From: Dastarcus helophoroides
Lineage: Eukaryota > Arthropoda > Insecta > Coleoptera > Bothrideridae
Assembly: GCA_028583605.1 (NCBI GenBank)
Contig: CM053330.1
Span: forward strand, 15,401,539-15,465,538
Direction of reading: 5' to 3'
Length of the DNA stretch: 64,000 nt
Positions 22,441-35,136 of this stretch are shown here, in pieces. The notes beneath the pieces are model-generated. The model was not told the origin of the DNA. It ran no database searches and saw only the letters and a list, made by a program, of their open reading frames with translations. How positions within the stretch are numbered: position 1 is the stretch's first letter; the number at the start of each line of letters is the position of its first letter. The position numbers were made by a program, and so were the translations under genes.

Positions 22441-25090
22441 TAAAAAAATTGGAGATGAAAACCAAAAAGTGAAAACTTTGGGGTACACTTCGAAAAAAAA
22501 TTGCAAGTAAATCAAAACATTTATAGACTAAAATCAAGAGTTTAGACTTAAAACATTGAAATAAAAACTCGACAGGTGTTGACTAGTGGTCGCCAAATTT
22601 GTTTAAAGGCGTAGTCTTATGATAAAAACAATTAAATTGTACCCCATAAAAGCTAATTAAAAAGCTCATCGTGTCCACAATATTTTTGACGGTTAAAAAA
22701 AATTCGTCGTGCCTCAAAAAAATAATACAAAACCTTTGATGTTGACATGTCTGCAACATTTTTGACAACCAAAAGAAGCTCATCATGCCCAAAAAACATT
22801 AAACATTAAAAAATTTTTGAAGAGAAATGTGATGCATTCACTGTACGCGTACCCGGCGTTGGAACCAATGATTTGGAGAATAAAGTCAAATTTAAAAAAT
22901 GAAGAGGCAAATGTCTATAAAAGTCGAAATTTCCGAGTTTAAATTCAAAATTAAAAAAAAAAAAATAATATTGAAATTTTTGAAAAGTCGAAATTTTCGG
23001 ATAAATTTAGCAGTTTCTAAAAAAGAGCAAACAAACAAGTGAGTGCACAATACAAGTTTTCAAAAAAAAAGGCCACAATTGAAACAGCTATGATGAAGAA
23101 GTGGTAATTTGTAAATCGAGTTGAAACTCAATATTTCCAGAGAAACGTTAAAAACTTTGAGTTCAATTTCAAAATTTTGAAATAAAAATCAAAATTTTAA
23201 GAATGAAAAATAGTAATTTCAAACTCGATGTACAATAGATCAAAAAAATCGAAGTTGCGAGATTAAAAGACGAAATTTCGAAAGGGAATCTTGCAATTCA
23301 TAAAAACAACTTTTCTCGAGATTTTGGAAGAAAAACAAATATTAAAGAATACAGTCGCAATTTCGAAAATAAATAGAAGTGTCTACAAAATATAAAATTT
23401 TTGAGTCAAAATTTTGAAAAAAGAAATACAAAAATGAACTTTATACAAAAAAGTTGACATTGTGAGAAGAAAGTCGAAATTTCATAATAAGTGCCACAAT
23501 TTCTAAAAAAAAAACAAATTTCGAGTTCACAATGCAAGTTTTCGAAAAAAAAAGTAAAAATTGGAAGCATAAATTTAAAATTATGATGCAAAGTACTAAT
23601 TTAAAAAAAAACAGGATTTATTTATAAAAATCAAGTTTAAACTCAATATTTGGATAGAAAAGTAGAAAATTTTGATTTATTTTCGAAACTATGAAATAAA
23701 AATCAAAATTTCAAGAAAAAAGAAGAAATTCACATGAAAAATTCTAAGCTTAAGCTAGATGTTTCGAGATTAAAGACGAAATGTTAAAAAAAATCTTAAA
23801 ATTCATTAAAAAAATATTTATCTAAATGTTCAAAAAACTCGACGTTTAGAGGAAAAATTCAAAATTTGGAAAATGAAGAATAAAGTCGAAATTTCCGAAT
23901 TTAATGTCGAAATTTTGAATAATAAAATGCAGTTTAATATAAAAAAGTTAATCCTGAAATGTTGCGAACAAATTTGGGGATTAATATTTTGGTTTCTAAA
24001 AAAAATCGACTTGCAAAAGTTGCCGAAAGGAAGTAAAAATTGTAAACGTAAATTTGGAATTATAATGAAAAAGTGGCAAATTAAAAAAAAAAAAGAGAAT
24101 TTATTAAAAAAAACCATTGACATCTAGAGAGAAAGATAAGACATTTCGAAAATAAGCAGCGTTTTTAGAAAAAATCGAACTTTAAAATTTCTAATGGAAC
24201 TTAAAAAGAAAATAAAAATTGGCTATAAAATTTTGTCTTCAAATTTTGAGAAAATAGAGGTTACAATCGAAATTTTGAAGAAAAAACTAATTAACATCAA
24301 ATGTTGAAATTGTGGTATTCAAATTTGAATTTAGCGCGTTTTCAACATGACAGCTGACTTTTTAGTAGTTTCCGCCATCTTGGCTGCGATCAGTTAACTT
24401 CTTTGACTTATCTAAAGTTGACTTCATATACATAATATGTATATAAAGTCCCTCTTAAAATTGGGCTTTCTTTTGGAAATTTGAAATATTTTCTAGAAAG
24501 TTCGACATTTTTCTGACTATTGCAAGGTAATTTTCAAATACCATGATTTTTTTTCGAAGTCTTTGTTTTTTCTGAATTTTTTTTTAATTTGATTCCCCGT
24601 CATTTCAGCTTGTTCGAAATTCGTCTCCTTTTCCTATTTTGACTTTTATCTCAAAATTCGAGATTATCTGTTTCCGGATATTTCCATTTAAAATTGAATT
24701 TTTTCTGAAGATTTAGACTTTTTCACAAAATTCGTTTATTTTTAAAAATTGGATCAAAATTTTAATAGAAATCTAAAAATCTGAGAACAATATTTTTAGG
24801 AAATTTTGAGAAAAAGATTTCTTGAAAACTTTCAAGAATGTGGGAAAACTGAAATAAAATAAAAATTCTGAGAGAATATTTTTAAAAGTTGCAATTGTTT
24901 TACCCAAATTCGACTTGTTTAGGAAATTACCACCTTTTTCACAAAAATGACTTTTGGAAATTTTTTTCTTTTTTTGTATTTCCACTTCTTCGAAATTTCG
25001 ACATTTCTTAAACTTCTTCGAAAAGTTTTTTCTTAAGATTGGACATCTTTCGAAATTTCGACACCTCAGTTCTCTATCTTTAGTGAAAAT
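22441..25090. repeat. Degenerate tract with A-rich to T-rich switch near 24400
   Basis: A-rich to about 24350, T-rich from about 24470 to 25090. It is broken at 22563-22860 by a different short repeat (GACAACCAAAAGAAGCTCAT and TTTTTGACGGTTAAAAAAAA alternate about every 70 bases; a relative lies near 26955). Several 60-107 codon frames are artefacts of the composition. Confidence 0.65.
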
Positions 25091-25690
25091 ACACATGACT
25101 CAGCCAGAAGGTTTTTTTTGTCGATGAATTTTCCAGAATGATTGTTGACCCTCCCTTGAAGAAAATCATGCCTACCCTCATGTCCAAAATATTTCATGAT
25201 TTGCATTGCATACCTGACTAATCACGTAGGTTATTTTACTAGAATTTTTAAATGTCCTTATTGTGAATTTTGATCCTCAAATTGGTATTGTTTTGTAAAT
25301 CTATGAATTCCACTTGTGCCCATTTGGAACTGTTTTCTGAATGAAATGACCAAGAAAATATATGGAAACTACGAGCAATTTCTTCGGATCAAAATATTTT
25401 AAATCCCGATTCAAATTGGTTTATTAAGTTTTGAATTTCCAGGCCATATTTACTTATATTTGAAGAATTTTCGTAAATATTTCAAAAATTAAAAAGAACA
25501 GAGCCATATAATATATATGGTATTTAGTTGGAAATAACTATCTGATAAATTCAGCCTAAGAGACGGTTTCATGTCAGTTCTTGTGCTAGATGAGATTTTT
25601 TTGGCAAAACTAAAAAATCTGGTCTTAAAAATTGTGACTCCGGCGCTGCTCATCTCACCTACTATTGAAACATCCTGTATTTTTTTATTC
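25091..25690. other. No gene; possible TE right end at 25676
   Basis: Ordinary AT-rich DNA ending in ATTGAAACATCCTGTA (25661-25676), which read in reverse is TACAGGATGTTTCAAT, a likely transposon end (see 22126). Confidence 0.35.
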
Positions 25691-27047
25691 GTCGAGGGTC
25701 ACCTGCAACATTAAATGACGTATACAAATGAACTCCACAAAATCTTATGCCGAAAATGTTTATCATGCTTCAGATATTTATTACCAATTAATTCCTTTTG
25801 CTGCATATTCATTCCATGTTGAAATTAAAAAATTACTAATATCCTGTTGGTTAAAAATTATTTTTCAAAGCTCCAAACCTCCAAAGCAAGGCTTATGTTT
25901 TCCGTGTATAATCCAGACGTTAATTGACGCTGGACCACCAATGATGTCTACAATTCTCAGTGATTAAAGTTACAATAATAGCAGTGGCTTAATTCTTAAT
26001 ATCAGGTATAAATCTTCCTTGAAATTTCTGTACGGTGGATTAAAACATCTCTCTCTAACAAATAATACTTTTATTGTGGTAGACAAGTCGATATAACTGT
26101 CAGTTTTGTACATATAAATAATATAACTACTTTTTGCCTTATAAAAACAATCGCTAACACAAATAAAATTTTCTATACATATTACAAACAATTTATACAA
26201 ATTGTATATCTATTTATATTTTTACAACTATGTGATGATTCAGTATTTGAGCAAACTATCTTTTTAATAAAGATAGCGAAGTCTAGGTACTCAAATTGTG
26301 GGAATTTTTCTAATGTATATGTACAATTACTTGTGATTATTTTCAAGAAGTGCCAGCATGTATAACGCAATTTTTAATAAATTAAAGCAATATACAGCTG
26401 AAAGCGCCTCTTTGGTACATTATTTATACTTCCTCCCTGAAAATTTAAGTCATATATGTCCAATCTATTTAGATACTTAAAGCTTTGTGCATTGTTTCTC
26501 TTCTAATCGAAAGGTACAAAATGTTTTGAGGATCAAGAACTAAAACCTAAAATAATAATACAATTTTTTAAGTATACATCACTTTTTAAACTATTGTAGG
26601 AGTCAAATGCCCTCGAAGTTCCTGACAAATTAACCAAGGTAGATAGGTTAGGCGTCTTTCATTGCTTTCTAAACTTCTCAAAATATCAACCAAGCAAAGG
26701 CCAGATTTAATATCAAAATATTTCACGTTTAAATCAGCTTTGTTTGAAGACGAATTCGAAATGTGATATTTAATAAATAGTATTTTGTTATTCACTATTC
26801 TTTTCATCTGTGGCTGGAAGGCCAACAGTATCGGCTTCCAAAATTGCTAATACCGCCGCTACAACTATGGGATACCGAGGAACGGCCAGAAGTTTGCCCT
26901 TTCAAAATACCTAGTAGACTAGATATTTCGGATAGCAACAGATAAAAAAATAAGTCGTGACCTAAAATATTTTTGATGGCTAAAAAATCGTCCTGAAGCT
27001 CCGAAGTACTTTTACAACTAAGAAAAAAATTCCTTCGCCTAATAAAT
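25691..27047. other. No gene seen
   Basis: Frames at 25728-25967 (+) and 26586-26825 (-) have no recognisable domain. Immediately upstream of the latter, another minus frame (about 26870-26770) reads a hydrophobic AAVLAILEAD segment, but no splice or start context supports a gene. Confidence 0.45.
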
Positions 27048-27051
27048 ATAT

Positions 27052-27348
27052 TGCAACAAAATGTAGTGATAAAATTTGTATTAGTGAGAATGAATTATAT
27101 GGCAGATAAGCGCTCTAAATGTTTCCAAAAGCGGTAAGTCTTATATGTAGGAAGTTGCGTTCTAGAAACCGGAGCGGTACCTATAAATACGCGGTCGTCT
27201 TTCCCTGAGTTAGTTAATTAGTTGGTAAGTCAATTTGTCAGATACTCTGATAGTTAAGTGAATTATAATTGTAGTATTTCGAAACAAGTTTGGAAATAAA
27301 GTGTTACAATTCACGAAGTTTTAATTTTCGAACCGATAACGCGCAACA
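27052..27348 (+). mobile_element. Candidate solo LTR
   Basis: A 297-bp segment starting TGCAACAAAATGTAGTG and ending GATAACGCGCAACA, flanked by ATAT on both sides (27048-27051 and 27349-27352). It has LTR-like signals in the right order: TATAAATA at 27182 and AATAAA at 27295. No gag or pol lies beside it, so it would be a solo LTR of a Ty3/gypsy-like element. The ATAT duplication could be chance in AT-rich DNA. Confidence 0.5.
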
Positions 27349-27352
27349 ATAT

Positions 27353-27659
27353 CAATATTTTGGAGCTGTCGCTAGTCTCGCTTTTTTAAAGATTTTTATT
27401 TCTTTGGCTAAAAGGGCGACAATGTTTACTCTGCCATAAAAAATTTCCCATCCTAAAATACCACTGACTTTTTTCCCGCAGTTTTTTTGATATGGCAACG
27501 TCGTTTTTATGTAAACAGTTGGACCACCCTCCATCGCGGTTGCCAACCCTACAGTTTTAATTGTAGATTTACGGTTTTTTTATGAGTCATCCCAGTTTTT
27601 AGTTTATTGCCCAAAATCAAAGGTTTTTTTTACCCCTGTTATCTCCTGAGCCAAATTTT
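27353..27659. other. No gene seen
   Basis: Short ordinary stretch; the 64-codon minus frame at 27352-27546 has no similarity. Confidence 0.5.
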
Positions 27660-28745
27660 TTTCCGCAACTTACCGTTAAAAAAAATTAACTCCTTTCCTG
27701 AAACTTTGACTTTTCTAAATTTTGACCATTAATTGGAAATTTATTTTTTTTTTACAAAGTGGAAACGTCGTATTTTCGTTTTTTCTAGAATTTTTCAATT
27801 CATTCTCTCAAAATTTTTCTCTTTTTTCTCGAAATTAATTTTTAAAACTTAACCTATTTCTCAAGTTTTAGTTTTAAAACCCCATCCTCAATTTCTCTTC
27901 AAATTTAGACTTTTTTTTCAAACGTTTTTGTGTGCATTTAAAAATTATATTTCTACATCAAATTCCAGATTTAAACTTTTGACTAACAGTTTAGGTTGGA
28001 TTCTAGATATTTCGAATTTGTTCTAAAAATTAGGAGCTTCAAAGTTGATATTTTAGGAAAAAGTAAAGTTATTCCAGTTTAAAGCCAACATTTTGAAATT
28101 AACACTGTTAAGCTTTCAAAAGGGAATTTAAAATGAAATCCATTCCCAAAATTTCTGATTTAAATTTACAATTTTTAGGTAAAATTTTAATTTCTTGAAA
28201 GTTTTGATTTTTGCGTAAGATTTCGACTTTAATCTTAAAATTCTGATTTTTTAGATTTTTCTTTGAGTTCGGAACTTAAAATTTGATTTTTGTGAAATAT
28301 TTGATTTTTTTCTTAGAAAATATTAGCTTTAAAATTTAAAATTTTGGACTTGTTTGGCAAAACTTTGGGTTCAAATGCAAAATTTTCTTTCTTTCCTCTA
28401 ATTTTGTGTTAAATCTAGCTTTTATAAAACTCTTTAGAGAATACTTTTTAAATTGGAAAGTTTATACTTTTTCCTAAAAGTTTTACTTAAAAATCGTAAC
28501 TTCACATTTTTCTCGAAAATTTGTTGTTTCATCCCGAAATTATTATTTTGTTCCACAAAACTTGAGAAGTTATAATCACATTTTTTTTCCAGAACTCTTC
28601 CCTTTTTCTCTTGAAATGTCGAAGTTTTGCTTAAATACCATTTTTTTATTTTTACTTTTTTGAAAGTTCTCAATTCTCAAGTTTTTGTTTTTTTAAAATT
28701 AGATTTTCTTTGAAGATTTCGACCCTTCAAATTTTGTTGGCTTTA
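27660..28745 (-). repeat. T-rich degenerate tract
   Basis: Complement-orientation units throughout, ending at a hAT-like terminus at 28768. Confidence 0.65.
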
Positions 28746-28767
28746 GTTAGGTGATATTACTTTAGGA

Positions 28768-29241
28768 CAGGGGTCCCAACGTTTTTTATGTTGTGCTCCC
28801 ATGGAGTATAAAAAATATATGCATGCCCCTGCTTTTAGTTTTCTAAATAAAAGTCGAAAATTCGAGTTAAAATTGATAACCAAAGAAAGTCGTAATGGAG
28901 AAGTTTCCATTTTTTTGTTATTGATTAATTACAAATATTTAAATAAAATGAAGCAAACATCTGAAAGAATCATTAGAATATCTCAAGAAATGAAGAAGTT
29001 ATGGACCTTTGGAATTTGCTCTTATACAAATACGCGTGTGACGTCATTTGACCTAATCCACAGGGGTAGAACTACCCTTAAAACCGTTTAACAGTAGATA
29101 AAAAAATACGTGTCTCTTAGATTTCGGTCCTATAAAACATATCCAAAAGTTAGAAAAATCCACGAGCTTTTCTTCTTGCTGCTCAGTGATCTGTGATGCG
29201 AGGATCTCGGACGGGTCAAATGACGTCAGACAAACGGTCGC
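28768..29241. other. Possible hAT-like terminus, then no gene
   Basis: CAGGGGTCCCAACGTTTTTT (28768-28787) followed by GTGCTCCC is typical of hAT ends. The opposite end was not identified. The 96-codon plus frame 28801-29091 shows no domain. Two CRE-like TGACGTCA/GTGACGTCA octamers occur at about 29038 and 29220. Confidence 0.35.
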
Positions 29242-29249
29242 GTTAAAAT

Positions 29250-29555
29250 CATATATGTAATACTTCTATATGGCCAGCTCCCTATTCTCTTCACGAGTTT
29301 GTTCCAACCAAATTCGACAAAGATGGAACATGAATTAATGGCGAGTATTGCGCATGAATTGAACAAAATGAACCAATCGCTACGCGCGGGTTAAACGGGT
29401 GTTTATGTTTGGCCGTGCACAGCTGACTGGCCATGCACAGATGACTTGCAGCACCTGCGCATTGTGACTCATTAATTCGTGTGAAGGTCAGCGAGAAAGA
29501 GAAGTCTTTCCCATGAAAAACGAGGAACTGGCCATATAGAAGTATTACATATATG
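29250..29555. mobile_element. hAT-type MITE with 8-bp target duplication
   Basis: The ends CATATATGTAATACTTCTAT and ATAGAAGTATTACATATATG are perfect inverted repeats continuing to about 28 bases (TATGGCCAG inside). The element is flanked by GTTAAAAT on both sides (29242-29249 and 29556-29563), an exact 8-bp duplication as made by hAT transposases. It is 306 bp, non-coding, with a GC-richer interior. The intact ends and duplication suggest a fairly young insertion. Confidence 0.92.
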
Positions 29556-29699
29556 GTTAAAATATGTAAACTTCAATAATTTATTTCTCAGTTATTTATT
29601 AACGGATTTCAAAAAGTTTTTCACTGATTCATTAATTTTGATCTATATTTTAATCTCATTACATTAAACATAGCATTCATAACATCATGAAACTTCTCC

Positions 29700-31330
29700 A
29701 TTATAAAAAATGTCGAAATTTTGACAAAAACCCGAAACCCGAAAATTTAAAAAATAATAAGAGATGTTCAAAAAATTTTAAACTTTTAAAAAAGTCGAAA
29801 TTTTAGAATCAAACTGTTGAAAAAAAGTTAATATGTTGAATAAAGTAAACATTTAGAAGAATAGAGATATTTTCATAACAAGTAAAAATTTTCAAATATT
29901 GAAAATTGTCAAAAACATGGAAGTTTTAAAAATATTGAAACATAGACAAATATATCAAAAAAAGTCAAATTTAAAAAAAAAAAAAATTCCACAAAATTCA
30001 GTCCTAAAAAAACCACACAATTTAAAAAATTTAAGTTTTTTAAAAACAAAAAAAACAGAAACATTCCTAACATTTTGAAAAATAGATGAATTTTAAAAAA
30101 CCGTCGCATTATTTAAAAAAGCCAAATTTTCCACAAACGTTAAAATTAAAAAAAAAGTAGAAATTTTTAAGAAAATTTTTGATAATAATGGAAATTTTTA
30201 TAAAGAGTTGGTATTTTCAACAAAAAAATCAGTAAAAATTGTGAAAAAAATTTGTATAAATTTAAAAAATCAAAATATTGAATAATGGCCAATAAACTAA
30301 AATAAAGCGACTTTCCAACAACAAAAATGGGACAAAAAGCTTTAAAAAAAATAATAAAAATTTGCAGTCTAAACCTAACATTTATACTTTTTCCTCGTAT
30401 TGCAAACCTTACAGCTCATCATTTCGACTTTCAACTCCACATTTTAAAATGAAAAGTAGGAAGTTTGATTCCAAATTCAAAATATCAACATTTCTCATAA
30501 AATTTCAAGTGTTTGCTCAGAATATTAAATTTACCCTCGAAATCTCAATTAATATTTTTAATAACCTTCAAACCTCTATTTCAGTTTCAAAATTTCTATT
30601 TTTCCTAAATAGTGGTTTCAGTCTTGAAAAAAAAAACAGGATTTTTTTTAGAATTGCAACTTTGACTTCAAGGTTTTGCTATTTAATTCAGTTTTGGGAA
30701 GGAAGTTGAATTCTAAATTCGAAATTAGTACATTTTTAAAAAGATTTTAAATGAAAAGTTAAATCTCAAACAACTTTTTCTTAGAATTGCAACCATACCT
30801 ATTTTTAAAACTTCTAATACAATTTCGAAGTTTAGACCTTATCTCGAAATTTAGACCTTATGTCGAAATTTAGACCTTATCTCGAAATTTCGACTCTAAT
30901 CTCGTAATGTCCACGTTAAACTTAAAATTTTAATCTTTTTCTCTTACTTTTTCCCAAAAATTCAAAACTAATTTGTAAATTATATTTTTTTCTTGAAATA
31001 TCGATTTCTCATTTTAATATTCCAATTTTAAAATTCTCTTTTTAAAGCATTCCAAGTTGAAATATTGGGTTTAACCCTTAAATACTTCTTGAATGTATTA
31101 GCTGATTTATTTATAAAAACTAATTCGAATTTTCACAATAAAAGGGAAAAATTTTGAATATTTGAAAGTCGAAATGTTTAGTAAAAAATGCGAAGTTTCG
31201 ATAATTCTGGATTTATAAAATAAACATATTTCGAAATTTTAACCTTTTTAAGATTTTAAAAAAATACAATAGAAAAAATTTAAACTGGTAAATTTAAATT
31301 AATAGTCAAGTATTAATTCGACATGCTTCG
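29700..31330. repeat. Degenerate tract with A-rich to T-rich switch near 30360
   Basis: Very A-rich to about 30360, then T-rich/mixed. At 30837-30895 a local exact run of three 22-base units around TCTCGAAATTTAGACCTTAT shows that the unit can still amplify in tandem. Confidence 0.65.
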
Positions 31331-31493
31331 AAAAGGGTCACTATTTCAAATTTAAATATTTAATATATTCTCGCAAAAAATATAATCGGGCCCCGCACGT
31401 ATTGAATCCGGGCCTGAGTGCGATCACAGCAGCGGCAGCTCATGTGTGAACGTGATTCAACGTAAGCGTAAGATCCAGCCGCACCATGTGATT

Positions 31494-32813
31494 TATAATC
31501 CAGACAATAAGCCGGGAAATAGATAAAAATAATATAGTAAGTTTGGTTTTCAAAATTATTCTTGCATTTGATTTCTGATGACCCAAGGATCATTCACTGC
31601 TACTAAGACGAAGTCGCTCGACCTTCCTTCTCCCCTTAATCTCGAAAACAATCCCCCAAATGGGGCGATTCGCTAAGAAATTCCGTAAGTTGAGAAAATT
31701 AACGCAAATTGCCTTGGAAATGCATCCTAGAAGGTTATTTGGGTCGCTGATCCCAAATCCGTTGTTGGTTTTCCCGGAAAACTTATTGCTTGTATGTAGT
31801 AAAATATTTAATCGAAACGGTGTCCTGGGGGTTTTCGGGGTCGCTGATTAAGAATCCGAGATCTATTTTCCCGAAAAACTCATTTTCCGGTCGGAAAATC
31901 ATTACATTTTTTTAATATAGTGAACTTGTTGGGGTTTTGAAACAATATAATAAACCTTTTTTTCGAAATTGTATCTCAGGGGATTTTTGGATCACTGATC
32001 AAGAATCCGTGGCTTCCTTTTCCGAAAAACACATTTTCCAGTCGGAAAATCAAGTGTTAAGTGTTTTGAGACAATGTAGTAAAATGTTTACTCGAAACGA
32101 TGTCCTAGGGGTTTTCCGGGTCGCTGATTAAGGATTTGAGGTCTGTTTTTTCAAAAAACTCATTTTCCGGTCGGAAAACCAAGAAAATTTGCCCCGAAAA
32201 CCCCTAGGACACCGGTTCGAGTAAAAATTTTACTACATTGGCTCAAAACACTTAAAATGAGATTTTTTTTTTGATTTTCTGACCGGAAAATGAGCATTTC
32301 GGAAAAGCAAGCCTCGGATTCTTGACCAGTAACCCAAATATACCCTGAGACACAATTTCGAAAAAAAATGATCATATTGTCTCAAAACCTCAACAAAAAA
32401 TCAAAAAATGGTCATGATTTTCCGACGGGGAATTAAGTTTTTCAGAAAAACAGACCTCGGATTTTTAATAAGCGACCCCGAAAACCTCTAGGAGACCCTT
32501 TCAGGTACAAATTTTACTACATACAAGCAATGAGTTTTCCGGGAAAACCAACCACGGATTCGTGATCAGTGACCCAAATAACCTCCTAGGAGGCAATTTG
32601 CTTTAATTTTCCCGATTTTAAGAATTTCTTAGCCCCATTTGGGGGATTGTTTTCAAGATTAAAAGGTAAAGGAGGGTCGAGTGACTTCGTTTTAGTAGCA
32701 GTGAATGATCCTTGGGTCATCAGAAATCGAACGCAAAAAGAATTTTAAAAAGCTAACTTACTGTATTATTTTTATCTATTTTACCTTTTTCCCCGTCTTA
32801 TTGCCTGGATTAT
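31494..32813. repeat. 1.3-kb palindromic element with internal tandem monomers
   Basis: The left end ATAATCCAGACAATAAGCCG and the complement of the right end (ATAATCCAGGCAATAAGACG) open two arms of about 650 bases meeting near 32155. Landmarks are TGACCCAAGGATCATTCACT (31577; inverted 32700-32720) and CAATCCCCCAAATGGGGC (31650; inverted about 32630-32650). Each arm contains ~115-bp monomers with GTCCTAGGGGTTTTCCGGG, CGCTGATTAAG and CATTTTCCGGTCGGAAAA. Short frames on both strands follow the monomers and are not evidence for genes. A target duplication was not identified. Confidence 0.75.
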
Positions 32814-33480
32814 TACTCGTATCGATGAGTAATTCTTGAAGGTAGATAAGGTGTTAGTAATTTTCGAAAACTAGCTCTGGAGTTGTTTTGGAGAAAGTTT
32901 AAAAAGATTGTGATTCCTTAACAAGATTTTTGATATTAAACAAAGTCTATGCCTTTTTTGACATGGATAATAAAAAAGCGAAGCAAACTAATGTTACTTG
33001 AATAATTTGTTGATTAAAAGGTAGATCGAGGATTTCTGTGAAAATAGTTAATACAATAATAACTGAAAGTCGTTGTAGTCTTTTAAATTTCGAGACATTG
33101 CACTCATCTGTAAAAAGCCCAATAAAAGAATATGTTAGCCTAAAATTCAAAGCCGTAATGAGAAGGCGAACCCAGAAATGGCGATGACTATTTTTTTTGC
33201 CGATGAAAATTATTTTGGAAACGATAACCTCTTTTTGCTCACCCCAAATATATCGGAATTTCAAGAGTGAAAAAAGTATAAATATCTTCCGTCGAGTGAC
33301 TTTTTTTTAGTGATCGAAAATATGTTGGGGTGAGAAAATGACATCTTCTTTTTTTGGTTATCAATCATCAAAAATATATTGGCGCGACAAGGTTGAAAAA
33401 ATACTTAATATCGTTAGGTGACATCTTTTTTTAGTCATAAGAAATATTTTCGAGGTTTTGGGGAGCTAGATTTTGCAACT
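32814..33480. other. No assigned gene; short imperfect repeats
   Basis: A 105-codon minus frame (32947-33264) has hydrophobic stretches but no recognised domain. At about 33280-33440 two to three diverged units of roughly 100 bases repeat GTGACATCTTTTTTTAGT and AAATATATTGG. Confidence 0.4.
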
Positions 33481-35136
33481 TACACAGGGCCCATTAAAAG
33501 CTCGCTTCTGCGCAGCAGAATTACACATTTAATTTGCACTTAATTTTAATAGCCTGATAAGTATTTGTCAGTGTAATAAAACCATCCGCTACAGTCAGCT
33601 TATAATAAAATTATTGTATGTAATGATTTGTAAAATCAAATAATTAACGATATTTACTTGTTAATTGATAATTTGACAACTGTTATAAAATAAAGTGAAA
33701 AACTCGATAATGAGCGAGGAGATGTGACTATTCCTAATCAAATAATAACGGAAAGAAACAACCATTACAAAATTCAGCCAAGAGCGAGTCGGGCTCTCAC
33801 AATTAGGGTTTCGTATCAATTACTACAGTGCAAGGTCAATAGAATGTTCTTGTGTTATAATTGAAAAATAAAAAAAATCATCTATTTTCTGATATACACA
33901 CTTTTGTTCTTCAATCAATCCAAATATTTATGGAACTGATAACTGTGTTAATAATGTTTCAGATAAAAAATATTCATTTACAATTCGCAATAAGTCGACT
34001 ACTAACACAGTTTATGAGATGGTCTCAGATTGCGCTAAAATATTTGATTCTAACCGCAATGACAACGTTGCGTGCAATTTAATAAACTAGTGCTAACTCC
34101 GAATATATTCATCTAAATGAAATGAAATGCAACAAACAAATTTGATCTGCATCCTATCCTTCAACTAAATCAAGTTTTTTATTTAAAAAAATTATTACTG
34201 TATGGGTCAAAAAGCCTTGGAATGCAAGCACCTATTTTTACATAAAATATTTTGTTTCTCTACAATTATTAAGCTATAGAAAAAACCTGCACCACTTTTC
34301 TGATAATATATGGCCCAATATCTACTAAGCTTACCAAAATCTAAATTTTATCTTTATAAACCTAGCAGAACGGGGGGGGGGGAGTGGGTATTTCCGAAAC
34401 ATTTTCAACTGCATCTTCAAGACGATTGGACCGAATATTGTAAAAAAAATATTTTAGGATCCTTAGAGATAGATCTTTCAAAGGCTATCTCACACGATAT
34501 AATAATTAAAACTCGATCTTTCGGAGACCAAATTAACCCCCTTTCTATTATAAAATATTTTCTTTTTCTAATCGTTGGCTGGCGGTATTTGCGTGGGTCA
34601 CCCATTACTAAAGCTGTGCAAAATTTCTACGATACATAGTTTTCGAGGAAAACCTCTTTGTGACACACACGAGAGTGAGATTATAAGGGTTTCGGTTTTT
34701 TCTTTTAAGATATGGAACCTTAAAAATGGCTATTCATGTGTACTTTTTTGTAAAACTTGGTAAAACCCGATAGTACCTAAAATCAGAATTATACGTGAAA
34801 TTCAACCTTACAAATAAAAAAATGACACCCAAAATAGCTCTTGCACCATTTAACAATTTTGTACCTTTCGATTTGGATTCTGATAAATAAACCCAGCATG
34901 GTTGATATGTAACTAAATTTTAGGAACCACAGTAGTCAGTCACCTAGTTCTTTAATTAAGATTGCGTGGATCCAATTAAATGGCTGATATGCATGCATGT
35001 AGATATCAAATTTCTTCATTAGTGAACTAGGTGGAATACAAGTTGACTAAGATAATGGTACTCATCAAGGAAACAATTAAATACTGTGTTTTAAGACGAG
35101 GTAGTTCGAAATTCAAGTGACTAAATCATTACGTTA
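33481..35136. other. No gene seen; 3' flank of the GAS1-like gene
   Basis: AT-rich with an 11-base G run at about 34371. The 109-codon plus frame 34310-34639 and its antisense frame have no recognisable domain. The minus-strand 3' UTR of the neighbouring gene should start at 35136 going left; no clear AATAAA close to the stop was noted. Confidence 0.5.

Noticed and set aside
26586..26870. Minus-strand frames including a hydrophobic AAVLAILEAD segment, considered as a signal peptide exon
   Set aside because: The two frames are not joined by any plausible splice and neither resembles a known family.
32947..33264. 105-codon minus frame with hydrophobic segments, considered as a chemoreceptor exon
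   Set aside because: No receptor signature motif, no good splice sites and repeats on both sides; kept only as an unassigned frame.
33861..34082. 73-codon plus frame with hydrophobic stretches
   Set aside because: AT-rich chance frame; no domain, neighbours or signals.
34310..34639. 109-codon plus frame next to a G run
   Set aside because: No recognisable domain, no start context or splice sites, and an antisense frame of similar quality.
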